Positions 34,520-45,981 of a stretch of DNA of 64,000 nt are shown here, piece after piece. Below the pieces are notes generated by a model that ran no database searches, was not told the origin of the DNA, and saw nothing but the letters and a program-made list of their open reading frames with translations. A program made the position numbers and the translations under genes. The DNA is from Microbulbifer pacificus. Its GTDB lineage: Bacteria > Pseudomonadota > Gammaproteobacteria > Pseudomonadales > Cellvibrionaceae. The stretch is from positions 1,364,001-1,428,000 of the forward strand of contig NZ_PREV01000027.1 of assembly GCF_002959965.1 (NCBI RefSeq), written 5' to 3'. The stretch's first letter is position 1. The number at the start of each line of letters is the position of its first letter.

Positions 34520-34805
34520 CTTCTTCTACTCGTGCCTTGAGTTTTTGCCCTGGCTTGAAGGTAACCACCCTTCTTGCGGATATGGGGATTTCTTCGCCAG
34601 TTTTGGGATTCCTTCCCGGGCGCTGGCTTTTGTCACGCAGATCGAAATTGCCAAACCCCGACAGTTTGACCTGCTCGTTATTTTCTAGCGCGTTGCGGAT
34701 TTCCTCGAAAAAAAATTCGACGATTTCCTTGGCTTCGCGTTTGTTGAAACCCAGCTCTTCGTACAACTTCTCGGCGAGCCCGGCCTTGGTCAGTGCCTCT
34801 GTCAT
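34500..34805 (-). CDS. ihfA: Integration host factor subunit alpha
   Basis: 101 residues. HU/IHF fold with the beta-arm signature [24 protein letters not shown] (core [12 protein letters not shown]) and N-terminal [22 protein letters not shown]. Pairs with IhfB, also in this window (52825-53133), to bend DNA in recombination, replication and transcription. The gene follows pheT, the standard location, and overlaps the merR gene. Confidence 0.97.
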   Translation of the reverse strand: MTEALTKAGLAEKLYEELGFNKREAKEIVEFFFEEIRNALENNEQVKLSGFGNFDLRDKSQRPGRNPKTGEEIPISARRVVTFKPGQKLKARVEEDAGSES

Positions 34806-34936
34806 TGGTTCCTGCCCAACAGATTCAGAGACGTCGACTCCCGGTTTTTAAGCCTGGTACCGCGTTGGCTTGTAACCCGGAGGCATACGCTCTCGGGATA
34901 CGCTCGTCAGTGTGCGTACCCCGGAGCATTGACCGG

Positions 34937-37321
34937 TTAGCGCAGACTGGCGTTGTATTTTTGTTCCAGTTGACGGACGACCGCTTCTACAGCGGCATTG
35001 ATTTCTTCGTCAGTAAGGGTGCGCGAGGGATGCTGAAAGGTCAAGCCCATCGCGACACTTTTTCTATTAAAATCAATGCCTTTGCCCTGGTAGACGTCAA
35101 AAATGTTGAAGTCTGTCAAAAATTCGCCAGCGGCTTCAACGGCGGTCTGAGCAAGTTCCCCGACCGGGGTTTCCGCGTCCGCCAGTACCGCCAGGTCACG
35201 GCGCACTTCAGGGAACCTGGACAACGGCGAGAATGACGGAATCACCGCCTGCCCCAGACCGTCCAGGCTGAGCTCGAACAGGTAGGTGGACTTGGGCAGG
35301 TCGTAGGCCTGTTGCAGCTGCGGGTGCAGCGCGCCGATGTAACCCACCGCCACGCCCTTGCGCAGGACCTGGGCGCACTGCCCAGGGTGCAGCGCAGAGT
35401 GCCTGGCCGGGACGAAGCTGAACTCGGCACCGGCATCGTAGTGCGCCAGCAGAGCTTCCACGTCGGCCTTGATGTCGAAGAAGTCCACCAGATCCCTGGT
35501 ACCTGCCCAGCCTTCCGGCTGGCGAGTGCCGTAGATCAGGCCGGCGATCATGCGCTCCTGCTTGAGCTCGGCCAGCGACTGACCGGGTACGAAACGCAGG
35601 CCGGCTTCAAACAGGCGCAGGCGGTCCTGCTGGCGGTTGAGGTTGTATTGCAGGGCTTTGACCAGGCCCGCCATCAGTGTCGAGCGCATGACGGAGAGCT
35701 CGGCGCTGATGGGGTTCTGCAGGGCCACCGGGGTCACTTCCGGGTCGAAGCGCGCAGCGGTGTCGCGGTCGATGAAACTGAAGGTGATGGCCTCTTGATA
35801 GCCACGCGCAAGCAGGGTCTGCTCAAGGCGGGACTGGGCCACCGCGGCTTCCGCGCGCGGCACGATATCCAGGGCCGCATTGAAGCTCACGCTGGGAATG
35901 CGGTTGTAGCCGTACACCCGCGCCAGCTCTTCCAACAGGTCTGCCTCGATGGAGATATCGAAGCGGAAGCTCGGCACCAGGAAGCTCCAGCCCTCTTCGC
36001 TCTCGGAAAGCTTTTCAAGGCCCAGACGGGTGAGGATCTCGACGATCTCGCTGTCTGCCAGGTCGATACCGAGGCCGGTTTTCACCCGTGCGCGGCGCAG
36101 GGTAATGCGGCGCTCGGCGGGCATGGCTTCAGTCGCTTCACGCAGGTGAACCGGGCCCGGCTCACCGCCGACGATATCCAGCAGCAGCTGGGTAGCGCGC
36201 TCGATGGCTTTCTCCTGCAGACGGTAGTCCACGCCGCGCTCGAAGCGGTGGGAGGAATCCGTGTGCAGGCCATAGGAGCGGGCCTTGCCGGCGATCGCCA
36301 GCGGGCTGAAGAAGGCGCTCTCGAGGAAGATATCCTTGGTGCTTTCGGTCACGGAGGAATCGAGGCCACCCATGATGCCGGCGATGGCCAGCGGACCATT
36401 TTCGTCGGCGATCAGCAGGGTGTCGGCTTTCAGCTCTACTTCCTGCTCGTCCAGCAGAGTAAGCTTCTCGCCCTGCTCTGCCATACGCACCCGGATGCCG
36501 CCACTCAGTTTGGCGAGGTCGAAGGCATGCATGGGCTGGCCGAGTTCCAGCAGTACATAGTTGGTGACATCCACCACCGGGTCGATGGAGCGCAGGCCGC
36601 TGCGGCGCAGGCGTTCCTGCATCCACAGCGGGGTGGCGGCAGTGATATCGATATTGCGGATGATACGGCCTACATAGCGCGGGCAGGCATCTTCTGCCAT
36701 CAGCGAGACCGGGAAACTGTCGTCGATGGTGGGGGCCACCGGCTCGATGGCTGGCTCGGTGACGGCGCAGCGGTTCAGCACGCCTACTTCGCGGGCGATG
36801 CCGGCAACACCGAGGCAGTCGGAGCGGTTGGGGGTCAGGTCCACTTCGATGGCGCTGTCATCCAGCAGCAGGTATTCGCGCAGGTCGGCGCCAGTGGGCG
36901 CATCGGCCGGCAGCTCCCAGATACCGTCGTTGTCGGTGCCCAGTTCCAGCTCGGTCTGCGCACACAGCATGCCGAAGCTCTCGACGCCGCGCAGTTTGGC
37001 TTTTTTGATTTTGAAATCGCCGGGCAGCGCCGCGCCCACCAGGGCGAACGGGATCTTGATGCCGACACGCGCATTGGGGGCGCCGCACACCACCTGCATT
37101 TCCCCTTCGGGGTGGCCTTTTACCTTGCAAACACGCAGCTTGTCGGCATCCGGGTGCTGTTCACAGGCGACGATTTCACCCACCACCACACCGGAAAAAT
37201 CGCCGGCGACCGGTTCCACGGCGTCCACTTCCAGACCCGCCATGGTGATCTGGTCGGCCAGCTGTTGTGCGGTCAGGTCCGGGTTTACCCACTCCCGTAA
37301 CCATGCATTGCTGAATTTCAT
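34937..37321 (-). CDS. pheT: Phenylalanyl-tRNA synthetase beta subunit
   Basis: 794 residues, full length. N-terminal tRNA-binding (EMAP-like) domain about 40-150 (VVVGEIVACEQHPDADKLRVCKV), B3/B4 editing region, B5 domain (RRITLRRARVKTGLG), catalytic-like core, and C-terminal FDX-ACB anticodon-binding domain (SPLSRFPEVRRDLAVLAD to the end). Forms the alpha2-beta2 enzyme with PheS, whose gene is 79 bp upstream. Confidence 0.97.
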   Translation of the reverse strand: MKFSNAWLREWVNPDLTAQQLADQITMAGLEVDAVEPVAGDFSGVVVGEIVACEQHPDADKLRVCKVKGHPEGEMQVVCGAPNARVGIKIPFALVGAALPGDFKIKKAKLRGVESFGMLCAQTELELGTDNDGIWELPADAPTGADLREYLLLDDSAIEVDLTPNRSDCLGVAGIAREVGVLNRCAVTEPAIEPVAPTIDDSFPVSLMAEDACPRYVGRIIRNIDITAATPLWMQERLRRSGLRSIDPVVDVTNYVLLELGQPMHAFDLAKLSGGIRVRMAEQGEKLTLLDEQEVELKADTLLIADENGPLAIAGIMGGLDSSVTESTKDIFLESAFFSPLAIAGKARSYGLHTDSSHRFERGVDYRLQEKAIERATQLLLDIVGGEPGPVHLREATEAMPAERRITLRRARVKTGLGIDLADSEIVEILTRLGLEKLSESEEGWSFLVPSFRFDISIEADLLEELARVYGYNRIPSVSFNAALDIVPRAEAAVAQSRLEQTLLARGYQEAITFSFIDRDTAARFDPEVTPVALQNPISAELSVMRSTLMAGLVKALQYNLNRQQDRLRLFEAGLRFVPGQSLAELKQERMIAGLIYGTRQPEGWAGTRDLVDFFDIKADVEALLAHYDAGAEFSFVPARHSALHPGQCAQVLRKGVAVGYIGALHPQLQQAYDLPKSTYLFELSLDGLGQAVIPSFSPLSRFPEVRRDLAVLADAETPVGELAQTAVEAAGEFLTDFNIFDVYQGKGIDFNRKSVAMGLTFQHPSRTLTDEEINAAVEAVVRQLEQKYNASLR

Positions 37322-37400
37322 AATCGTTCTCTAATTCTGAATTCTGTTTTGCGCTTTGCGCGGTTCACCTGCTCGGCAGGCTCCTACATGGTGGATTCGG

Positions 37401-38474
<1,074 letters not shown>

Positions 38475-38522
38475 TCACCGACGCGTTTGGAATTCTTGTG
38501 GCGCTCGTCAAAAAGCGCACAT

Positions 38523-38559
38523 AAAAAAATAGGGAAGGGCCGAACAGCCCTTCCCTATT
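38523..38559 (-). terminator. Terminator/attenuator between rplT and pheS
   Basis: AATAGGGAAGGGC (38528-38540) / GCCCTTCCCTATT (38547-38559), 13-bp perfect stem with a 6-nt loop. On the minus strand seven T follow. It could end the infC operon or act as an attenuator for pheST. I see no Phe-rich leader peptide before it. Confidence 0.85.
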
Positions 38560-38610
38560 CTTAAAGCACAAATCTGCCCTTGCGGGGCGGATTTATTCTG
38601 CAGGCGCTAA

Positions 38611-38970
38611 TTAAGCTGCCAGGGCTGCCTTGGCTTTTTCAACTACGGCAGCAAAAGCGGCTTTGTCGTATACCGCCAGATCAGCCAGAACACGGCGATC
38701 CAGAGCGATATCCGCCTTCTTCAGGCCGGCAATCAGTCGGCTGTAGCTCAGGCCTTCAGCACGGGACTGGGCGTTGATACGCGTGATCCACAGAGCGCGG
38801 AAGTTACGCTTCTTAACGCGACGGTCGCGGTAAGCGTACTGACCAGCTTTGATGACTGCCTGCTTGGCTACGCGGAATACACGTGAACGTGCACCGTAGT
38901 AACCTTTAGCCTGCTTCAGAATTTTCTTGTGACTGCGACGCGCCACTACACCACGTTTAACACGGGCCAT
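38611..38970 (-). CDS. rplT: 50S ribosomal protein L20
   Basis: 119 residues: [20 protein letters not shown], the basic N-terminal extension, and the globular C-terminus [12 protein letters not shown]. Binds 23S rRNA early in 50S assembly and represses its own operon in E. coli. Lies 38 bp after rpmI. Confidence 0.98.
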   Translation of the reverse strand: MARVKRGVVARRSHKKILKQAKGYYGARSRVFRVAKQAVIKAGQYAYRDRRVKKRNFRALWITRINAQSRAEGLSYSRLIAGLKKADIALDRRVLADLAVYDKAAFAAVVEKAKAALAA

Positions 38971-39008
38971 ACTTCTATCCTCTTAAACCTTTGCGAATGG
39001 TGCCAGTG

Positions 39009-39203
39009 TTATCTGGCGCGCATCATACGATCGACCAGGGTGGCATCAGACTTGTTCAGAGTCGAGGTGCCGCGCAGCTGACGCTTACGCTTGGTGGTCA
39101 TCTTGGTGAGGATGTGGCTCTTGTTCGCGTGCTTGTGCTTGTAGCCCGCAGCCGTCTTTTTGAAGCGCTTGGCAGCGCCACTGTGTACTTTTGCTTTCGG
39201 CAT
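39009..39203 (-). CDS. rpmI: 50S ribosomal protein L35
   Basis: 64 residues from ATG 39203: [36 protein letters not shown]. The infC-rpmI gap (39204-39344) contains a perfect stem CGCAGGC/GCCTGCG and ACCCA/TGGGT, placed where L20 binds in E. coli to repress rpmI and rplT. That regulatory role here is inference. Confidence 0.97.
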   Translation of the reverse strand: MPKAKVHSGAAKRFKKTAAGYKHKHANKSHILTKMTTKRKRQLRGTSTLNKSDATLVDRMMRAR

Positions 39204-39344
39204 TTTGTACTCCAAATTGAATATTGACCCACAAATGGGTTTTGTTAACTGGCCGCAGGCCGGAGCCTGCGACTGAACAGGAGTGAGAAGGCAGCCGTCG
39301 CCCGATCACATCCCGAAAAGAAGACCCAGAGTTACCCCTGGAGC

Positions 39345-39884
39345 TTACTTTTTCTTTTTACCGGGAGCGATGACCATGATCATCTGGCGGCCTTCCAGTT
39401 TCGGCCGCTGCTCCACGGTACCCAGCTCCTCGAGATCTTTCTCGATGCGCTGCATCATTTCCATTCCCAGCTCCTGGTGGGCCATTTCACGGCCACGGAA
39501 GCGCAGGGATACTTTCGCCTTGTCGCCGTCTTCCAGGAAGCGGGTCAGGGCGCGCAGCTTGATGTTGTAGTCCCCGATATCAGTACCGGGGCGGAATTTC
39601 ATTTCCTTGATCTGCTGCTGCTTTTGTTTCTTCTTGGCCGCATTCTTGGCTTTCTTGGCCTCGAATACATGCTTCCCGTAGTCCATGATTTTACAGACGA
39701 TGGGATCTGAGTCCGGAGCGATTTCCACGAGATCCAGGCTGGCTTTCTGCGCTGCTTCCAGCGCCTCATCCAGAGAAACAACACCTACCTGTTCACCATC
39801 CGCACCGATCAGACGTACTTCGGCTGCTTCGATCTGATCATTGATACGGGCCTTCTTGGACCGTCCTTTCATTTCTCGGTTAAT
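39345..39884 (-). CDS. infC: Translation initiation factor IF-3 (ATT start)
   Basis: 179 residues if started at ATT 39884. The ATT is preceded by GGAG (39894-39897) at 9 nt and followed by AAC CGA GAA ATG. The ATG at 39872 has no Shine-Dalgarno. N-domain ([21 protein letters not shown]), linker, C-domain ([52 protein letters not shown]). IF-3 controls start-codon fidelity, and the non-canonical ATT start allows autoregulation in E. coli. Follows thrS by 43 bp. Confidence 0.95.
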   Translation of the reverse strand: MNREMKGRSKKARINDQIEAAEVRLIGADGEQVGVVSLDEALEAAQKASLDLVEIAPDSDPIVCKIMDYGKHVFEAKKAKNAAKKKQKQQQIKEMKFRPGTDIGDYNIKLRALTRFLEDGDKAKVSLRFRGREMAHQELGMEMMQRIEKDLEELGTVEQRPKLEGRQMIMVIAPGKKKK

Positions 39885-39927
39885 AACTCTCGTCTCCGGT
39901 TACCCAAAAAAAATGTCTCTGGGGCGC

Positions 39928-41862
39928 TTATTCTTGCGCGCCCGCAATAGACGAACGGCCGCGGCGAGCGACATCCTCGCGAAGGAGCTCAAGGAACGAC
40001 TCGTAAGTCATGGTTCCGAGGTCTTCTCCGCTGCGGGTGCGCACGGCGACCGTCTGGTTTTCTACTTCCTTATCGCCGATGACCAGCAGATAAGGGACAC
40101 GCTGGAGCGTGTGCTCGCGGATTTTAAAGCCGATCTTCTCGTTTCTCAAGTCAGCGGCGGCGCGGAAACCTTCTGCACCCAACTTGGACTCGAGTCCACG
40201 GCAGTATTCGGATTGGCGATCGGTGATATTCAGCACCGCCACCTGCTGGGGAGCCAGCCAAGTCGGGAAGGCGCCCTCGTAGTTTTCGATCAGAATGCCG
40301 ATAAAGCGCTCGAACGACCCGAGAGTCGCGCGGTGCAGCATGACCGGCGCCTGACGCGAGCCATCTTCCGCGACATACTGAGCACCGAGACGGCCCGGCA
40401 TGGAAAAATCCACCTGGATGGTGCCGCACTGCCATACACGACCGAGGCAATCCTTGAGGGAGAACTCGATCTTGGGTCCGTAGAAGGCACCCTCGCCCGG
40501 CAGCTCTTCCCACGGAAGACCCGCCGCATCCAGCGCATCCGCCAGCGCCTTCTCCGCCTTGTCCCAGCTTTCGTCGGAGCCGACGCGCTGTTCCGGACGG
40601 GTAGATAAACGATAGATCACTTCCTCGAAACCGAAGTCTTTGTACACTGCGTGCAGCAGGTCCATGAACTCGGACACTTCGGACTGAATCTGGTCTTCGC
40701 TACAGAAGATGTGGCCGTCGTCCTGCACAAAGCCGCGCACACGCATCAGGCCATGCAGGGAGCCGGAGGGCTCGGCACGGTGACAGGAACCAAATTCTGC
40801 CAGGCGAAGCGGCAGGTCGCGGTAGCTGCGCAGGCCCTGGTTGAACACCTGCACGTGGCAGGGGCAGTTCATGGGCTTGATCGCAAACTGACGCTCTTCA
40901 CTGGTCAGAGTGAACATGCCATCGGCGAATTTTTCCGCGTGGCCGGACTTCTGCCACAGGGAAATGTCCACCAGCTGCGGGGTCTTGATCTCTTTATAGC
41001 CGCGCTCGCGCTGGCGGTTGCGCATGTACTGCTCAATGGTGCTGTACACGGTCCAGCCATTCGGGTGCCAGAACACCATACCCGGCGCCTCTTCCTGGAT
41101 ATGGAACAGGTCGAACTTCTTCGCCAACTTGCGGTGGTCGCGCTTTTCCGCTTCCGCAATGCGGTGCAGGTAGGCATTCAGATCTTTCTTGCTGGCCCAC
41201 GCGGTACCGTACACACGGGTCAGCATTTCGTTTTTGGCATCGCCGCGCCAGTAGGCACCCGCCACCTTGGTGAGCTTGAACGCCTTCAATTTACCGGTAG
41301 ACGGTACGTGCGGACCACGACACAGGTCCTCGAAGTCGCCCTGGCGATACAGGGAGATGTCCTCATTGGAGGGAATACTGGCGATGATTTCCGCCTTGTA
41401 CTCTTCCCCCAACTCACGGAAATACTTGACGGCCTCATCCCGTGGCAGCAGGCGACGACTGACCGGAATATCTTCCTTGGCCAGCTCTTCCATACGCGCT
41501 TCGATCTTCTCGAGATCTTCCGGGGTAAATTGGCGCTCGTAGGCAAAATCGTAATAGAAACCGTCTTCAATGACCGGTCCGATGGTGACCTGAGCACTCG
41601 GATACAGCTGCTTGACCGCCTGGGCCAGCAGGTGCGCGGTGGAGTGACGGATGACTTCCAGCCCCTCTGGCTGGCGATCGGTCACGATCGCGAGATTCAC
41701 GTCGTGATCGATCACAAAACTGGTATCCACATCCCTGCCGTCAACCACGCCAGCGAGCGCGGCTTTCGCCAGGCCGGGACCAATATCATTGGCAACGTCG
41801 TATACGGAGACAGGAGCGGAGAATTCGCGACGGGAACCGTCTGGGAGGGTGACAACAGGCAT
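39928..41862 (-). CDS. thrS: Threonyl-tRNA synthetase
   Basis: 644 residues, full length. N-terminal TGS domain ([14 protein letters not shown]), editing domain with [13 protein letters not shown] and the second zinc/editing motif near [19 protein letters not shown], catalytic core with zinc Cys in MNCPCH, and C-terminal anticodon domain ([11 protein letters not shown]). First protein gene of the operon, 121 bp after tRNA-Val on the same strand with no clear terminator between, so partial read-through from the tRNA promoter is possible. Confidence 0.97.
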   Translation of the reverse strand: MPVVTLPDGSRREFSAPVSVYDVANDIGPGLAKAALAGVVDGRDVDTSFVIDHDVNLAIVTDRQPEGLEVIRHSTAHLLAQAVKQLYPSAQVTIGPVIEDGFYYDFAYERQFTPEDLEKIEARMEELAKEDIPVSRRLLPRDEAVKYFRELGEEYKAEIIASIPSNEDISLYRQGDFEDLCRGPHVPSTGKLKAFKLTKVAGAYWRGDAKNEMLTRVYGTAWASKKDLNAYLHRIAEAEKRDHRKLAKKFDLFHIQEEAPGMVFWHPNGWTVYSTIEQYMRNRQRERGYKEIKTPQLVDISLWQKSGHAEKFADGMFTLTSEERQFAIKPMNCPCHVQVFNQGLRSYRDLPLRLAEFGSCHRAEPSGSLHGLMRVRGFVQDDGHIFCSEDQIQSEVSEFMDLLHAVYKDFGFEEVIYRLSTRPEQRVGSDESWDKAEKALADALDAAGLPWEELPGEGAFYGPKIEFSLKDCLGRVWQCGTIQVDFSMPGRLGAQYVAEDGSRQAPVMLHRATLGSFERFIGILIENYEGAFPTWLAPQQVAVLNITDRQSEYCRGLESKLGAEGFRAAADLRNEKIGFKIREHTLQRVPYLLVIGDKEVENQTVAVRTRSGEDLGTMTYESFLELLREDVARRGRSSIAGAQE

Positions 41863-41983
41863 TGCACGTCCTTTTCTATCAGTGGCGATCCCTACGAAAG
41901 ACCGCGTGATTCACAGTGGTGATATGTGGGCATGAAGCCCAAAGCGAGCCAGATCAAACTTGCCGAAAAAGCTCACAGGAAAA

Positions 41984-42060
<77 letters not shown>

Positions 42061-42105
42061 GGAGAGTAGCAGACTGAGGGAGCCCCCCCGCTGCAGAGGA
42101 CGCGA

Positions 42106-42134
42106 ACTTTAGCACCGGGTTTTAGGCAAATCAA
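42106..42134 (-). promoter_or_regulatory. Promoter of tRNA-Val
   Basis: Minus strand: TTGATT (42134-42129), 17 bp, TAAAGT (42111-42106), followed by TCGCGTCC, a GC-rich discriminator. It is about 45 bp upstream of the tRNA. Confidence 0.7.
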
Positions 42135-42345
42135 CAACTTAGGAGGGATTTTTTGCTCGCCACTGGCATGGAACTGAGTTCACGCAATGCAATGCCTTCC
42201 TCCCATCAGGCACTGGCACATTGAGAGAAGCTCCTCCCCCGGCAAACCTGTTACCCTAACACCCCATTATCGAGCCGGGCCAATAAAATCCTGACCGTCA
42301 ATACCGGCAGTCAGGCCGCACCCGCACACAGGAAGTACAAAAAGG

Positions 42346-43365
42346 ATGTTACGCAAACGGAGGAGCGAGACAGGCGATTCGCGCTTGAGCACCCTCTTTC
42401 ACCGCTTTCTGGACAACGGCTACTTGCTGGCGCTGATCGCAGCAGCGCTGTTTTCCATCAAGGCCATTTTTATCAAGCTCGCCTACCAGTATCAGGTGGA
42501 TGTCGACACATTTATTCTGCTGCGCATGCTGATGGCACTACCCTTCTATCTGCTGATCGTGGCGCAACTCAAACGCGGATATGAATGGCGTCCCGTTTCC
42601 ACCCGCAACGGACTGCTGGCGGCGACACTGGGGATCTGCGCCTACTATGTGGCGAGTTTTCTGGATTTGCAGGGGTTGCGCTATATCAGTGCCAATTTCG
42701 AGCGCCTGATTATTTACCTGTACCCGACGCTGGTACTGTGTCTCGGCTGGGTTTTTCTCGGCAGAAGAATCTCACTGCGGCAACTGATCTGCATCCTTTG
42801 CGCTTATGCGGGCATTCTGCTGATCTTCTGGCAGGACCAGCACTTTGATACTGGCGTCGCCGCGCCCGACTGGATTGCACTGCGCCCCGCCAGCTGGGGA
42901 GCCCTGCTGACCTTCGGCAGCGCCCTCGCCTTTTCCATCTACGTGGCATTCAGCGAAAACCTGATCAAGGCGCTCGGCAGCCGGCAGTTCACGGCACTTG
43001 CGATGATTGCGGCGAGCGCCGCCATTTGCCTGCACTTTCTGCTCAAGGGAGATTGGGAGCGACTGCTGCAACCGTGGCCGGTCTATGGTTACGCCCTCAC
43101 TGTCGCTTTTGTATGTACGGTCATCCCATCACTGATGATGAGCGCCGCGATTCAGAGCGTCGGCGCGGCAACGACCGGTGCGATTGGCACCACAGGGCCG
43201 ATAGTGACCCTGCTTACCGCTGCCTGGGTGCTTGGAGAGCCCTTTGGCATCATGCACCTGGTGGGCATGGGTATCATTATCGGCAGCCTGCTGCTGTTGA
43301 AAAAGGCCCCGGCGAAACAGAGCGATTCGGCACCTGTATCGCCGGCACCACCGGCAAAAACATGA
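42346..43365 (+). CDS. DMT superfamily (EamA) transporter
   Basis: 339 residues with about ten hydrophobic segments in two EamA repeats (GYLLALIAAALFSIKAIFIKLAY at the start; ASWGALLTFGSALAFSIYVAFSENLI opening the second). LEPFGIMHL-type end (VLGEPFGIMHLVGMGIIIGSLLLL) is typical. Predicted inner-membrane exporter of metabolites or amino acids; substrate unknown. Converges with uvrB, 11 bp between stops. The tail is Pro/Ala rich. Confidence 0.92.
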   Translation: MLRKRRSETGDSRLSTLFHRFLDNGYLLALIAAALFSIKAIFIKLAYQYQVDVDTFILLRMLMALPFYLLIVAQLKRGYEWRPVSTRNGLLAATLGICAYYVASFLDLQGLRYISANFERLIIYLYPTLVLCLGWVFLGRRISLRQLICILCAYAGILLIFWQDQHFDTGVAAPDWIALRPASWGALLTFGSALAFSIYVAFSENLIKALGSRQFTALAMIAASAAICLHFLLKGDWERLLQPWPVYGYALTVAFVCTVIPSLMMSAAIQSVGAATTGAIGTTGPIVTLLTAAWVLGEPFGIMHLVGMGIIIGSLLLLKKAPAKQSDSAPVSPAPPAKT

Positions 43366-43376
43366 CGGCAACCCTG

Positions 43377-45398
43377 TTATGACAGATCGCCGGGCTCCTT
43401 GAGCCTGGCGATCTCGTCGCGCAACCGCGCCGCTGCCTCAAATTCGAGATTTTTGGCATGGTTGTACATCTGCTCTTCCAACTCCTCGATGCGCGCCCAG
43501 CGCTGCTGCTCCGTAAGCGGTTTTTTATCCGCTTTATAGTCAGCGCCTTTCTCCGCCACCTTGCGTCGCCCGCGTGCGGGCACTCCGGGCGCGATCGCGC
43601 CCTCGAGAATATCCGCAACACTTTTGCGAATACCTTTCGGGGTGATGCCGTGTTCGGCGTTGTGGGCCAGCTGTTTTTCCCGGCGGCGCTCGGTTTCCTC
43701 CAGCGCCCGCTGCATGGAATCGGTAATCTTGTCCGCATACAGGATCGCCCTGCCCTCAAGGTTTCGCGCAGCACGCCCGATGGTCTGGATAAGGGAGCGG
43801 TCGGAGCGCAGGAAACCCTCTTTGTCGGCATCGAAAATGGCCACCAGGGAAACTTCCGGCATATCCAGCCCCTCCCGCAGCAGGTTGATTCCCACCAGCA
43901 CATCGAATTCACCGATACGCAGGTCGCGAATGATCTCCACCCGTTCCACGGTGTCGATATCCGAGTGCAGGTAGCGCACCCGCACGTTATTTTCCCGCAG
44001 ATATTCGGTCAGATCTTCCGCCATACGTTTGGTCAGAACGGTAATCAGTACACGCTGATCGGCGGCGACACAGCGGCGAATTTCCGACAGCGTGTCATCC
44101 ACCTGGGTGGCCGCGGGGCGCACTTCCACCAGCGGATCTACAAGACCGGTGGGGCGCACCACCTGCTCCACTACCGCACCGGCGTGCTCGCCTTCGTACT
44201 TGCCCGGTGTGGCAGACACGAAAATGGTCTGCGGTGACAGTTGCTCCCACTCTTCAAATTTCAGCGGCCGGTTATCCAGTGCCGATGGCAGGCGGAAACC
44301 GTACTCCACCAGCGTCTCCTTGCGCGAGCGGTCACCGCGGTACATGCCGCCAATCTGCGGCACGGTGACGTGGCTCTCGTCAATAAACAGGAGTGCGTCG
44401 TGTGGCAGGTAGTCGAACAGGGTGGGGGGCGGCTGGCCGGCGTCACGTCCGGATAGATAGCGGGAATAGTTTTCTACCCCATTGCAATAACCCAGCTCCT
44501 GCATCATTTCCAGGTCGTAGCGGGTACGCTGCTCCAGGCGCTGGGCCTCCAGCAGCTTGCTGTTTTCCCGCAACTGCTCCAGGCGCTCCTTCAGTTCCTC
44601 TTTGATCCTGTCGATAGCTTCGAGAATCGTCTCCCTTGGCGTCACATAGTGGGACTTCGGGAAAATGGTGATACGTGGCACCTTCTGCAGCACTTCGCCG
44701 GTCAGCGGGTCGAACAGCGTGATCTCTTCAATCTCCTCGTCGAACAGCGACAGGCGCACCGCTTCCAGATCCGAGTCCGCCGGATAAATATCGATGATGT
44801 CCCCGCGTACCCTGTAGGTCGCGCGGCGGAAGTCGGCATCGTTGCGGGTGTACTGAAGCTCGGCGAGGCGGCGCAGAATGGTGCGCTGATCGACGATATC
44901 CCCACGGTCCAGATGCAGCACCATCTTCAGATACTTGTCGGGATCACCCAGACCATAGATGGCGGAGACCGTCGCGACGACGATGACATCCTTGCGCTCG
45001 ATCAGCGCTTTGGTCGCAGACAGCCGCATCTGCTCAATGTGCTCGTTGACCGACGCGTCCTTCTCAATGAAGGTATCGGATGAAGGCACATAGGCCTCCG
45101 GCTGGTAGTAGTCGTAATAGGAAACAAAATATTCCACCGCATTGCGCGGAAAAAACTCCTTCAACTCCCCATACAACTGTGCCGCCAGCGTTTTGTTGTG
45201 TGCCATTACGATAGCCGGCCGCTGCAACCGCTCTATCACATTGGCCATGGTGAAAGTTTTACCTGAGCCGGTCACCCCGAGCAGGGTCTGATGCGCCAGG
45301 CCATCATGGATGCCTTCCACCAGCGCCTCAATGGCAGCCGGTTGATCACCCGCGGGGGCGTATTTGCTGGCAACTTCAAACGGTCTGGATTCCATCAT
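43377..45398 (-). CDS. uvrB: UvrABC excinuclease subunit B
   Basis: 673 residues from ATG 45398; the frame is open 69 codons upstream without family sequence. Helicase core with Walker A GVTGSGKT (41-48), the Tyr-rich beta-hairpin ([10 protein letters not shown]), DESH box, and C-terminal UVR motif ([27 protein letters not shown], whose core [12 protein letters not shown] binds UvrC). Verifies DNA damage in nucleotide excision repair. Often SOS-controlled, but I find no proper LexA box in the upstream 220 bp. Confidence 0.97.
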   Translation of the reverse strand: MMESRPFEVASKYAPAGDQPAAIEALVEGIHDGLAHQTLLGVTGSGKTFTMANVIERLQRPAIVMAHNKTLAAQLYGELKEFFPRNAVEYFVSYYDYYQPEAYVPSSDTFIEKDASVNEHIEQMRLSATKALIERKDVIVVATVSAIYGLGDPDKYLKMVLHLDRGDIVDQRTILRRLAELQYTRNDADFRRATYRVRGDIIDIYPADSDLEAVRLSLFDEEIEEITLFDPLTGEVLQKVPRITIFPKSHYVTPRETILEAIDRIKEELKERLEQLRENSKLLEAQRLEQRTRYDLEMMQELGYCNGVENYSRYLSGRDAGQPPPTLFDYLPHDALLFIDESHVTVPQIGGMYRGDRSRKETLVEYGFRLPSALDNRPLKFEEWEQLSPQTIFVSATPGKYEGEHAGAVVEQVVRPTGLVDPLVEVRPAATQVDDTLSEIRRCVAADQRVLITVLTKRMAEDLTEYLRENNVRVRYLHSDIDTVERVEIIRDLRIGEFDVLVGINLLREGLDMPEVSLVAIFDADKEGFLRSDRSLIQTIGRAARNLEGRAILYADKITDSMQRALEETERRREKQLAHNAEHGITPKGIRKSVADILEGAIAPGVPARGRRKVAEKGADYKADKKPLTEQQRWARIEELEEQMYNHAKNLEFEAAARLRDEIARLKEPGDLS

Positions 45399-45551
45399 AT
45401 TCACCTGAACTGTCCACGCCCGATAACGGGCACACGCGAACGGGAAATTGTAGGCGCTAAGTCCCCGGCGGGACAAACCGCCATTCGTGGCGGCGCAGAG
45501 AACAGAATATAAACACTGTAAAATCAATGAGTTATTTTTGTATAAAGAGGG

Positions 45552-45580
45552 TTGACCTCCCCTGAGGGGCTCTATAAGAT
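45552..45580 (+). promoter_or_regulatory. Promoter of the tRNA-Asn pair
   Basis: TTGACC (45552-45557), 17 bp, TAAGAT (45575-45580), then ACGCGCC, a GC-rich discriminator. It lies 47 bp upstream of the first tRNA-Asn and is divergent from uvrB. Confidence 0.75.
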
Positions 45581-45627
45581 ACGCGCCATCTGAACGAGAC
45601 CTCAAATAGAGACCGGTCAGACACCAT

Positions 45628-45703
45628 TCCGCCTTAGCTCAGTTGGTAGAGCAAATGACTGTTAATCATTGGGTCGCTGGTTCGAGCCCAGCAGGCGGAG
45701 CCA
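45628..45703 (+). tRNA. tRNA-Asn (anticodon GTT), copy 1
   Basis: 76 nt with encoded CCA. Acceptor TCCGCCT / AGGCGGA, anticodon stem AATGA / TCATT with loop CTGTTAA giving GTT. Sequence identical to the second copy 77 bp downstream. Confidence 0.97.
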
Positions 45704-45711
45704 AACAAAGA

Positions 45712-45748
45712 AACCTCGCAGCCGGTTAAGGGTGCGAGGTTTTTCTTT
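45712..45748 (+). terminator. Terminator-like hairpin between the tRNA-Asn copies
   Basis: AACCTCGCA (45712-45720) / TGCGAGGTT (45733-45741) followed by TTTCTTT. Confidence 0.75.
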
Positions 45749-45780
45749 AGAGTGGACAGAATAACCACTTAAAAAACTAT

Positions 45781-45856
45781 TCCGCCTTAGCTCAGTTGGT
45801 AGAGCAAATGACTGTTAATCATTGGGTCGCTGGTTCGAGCCCAGCAGGCGGAGCCA
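45781..45856 (+). tRNA. tRNA-Asn (anticodon GTT), copy 2
   Basis: Base-for-base repeat of copy 1 over all 76 nt, including CCA. No independent promoter is obvious in the 77-bp spacer, so it may depend on read-through of the hairpin between the copies. Confidence 0.97.
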
Positions 45857-45864
45857 AACAAAAA

Positions 45865-45896
45865 GCCCCGCACCTGAAAAGGTGCGGGGCTTTTTT
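45865..45896 (+). terminator. Terminator after tRNA-Asn copy 2
   Basis: GCCCCGCACC (45865-45874) / GGTGCGGGGC (45881-45890) then six T. The A-run on the left lets it serve the convergent polysaccharide operon as well. Confidence 0.92.
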
Positions 45897-45981
45897 ATTC
45901 CGCAGATAAATCATCAGGAATAAGCAGCTGCAGCAAAATCCCTGCAGTCTACAATCTACAGGGATCAACGATATTAAAGAA

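Noticed and set aside
45500..45530. Possible LexA box upstream of uvrB
   Set aside because: The sequence is ACAG-N10-CTGT (inverted order), not CTGT-N8-ACAG. No CTG-N10-CAG site was found in the gap.
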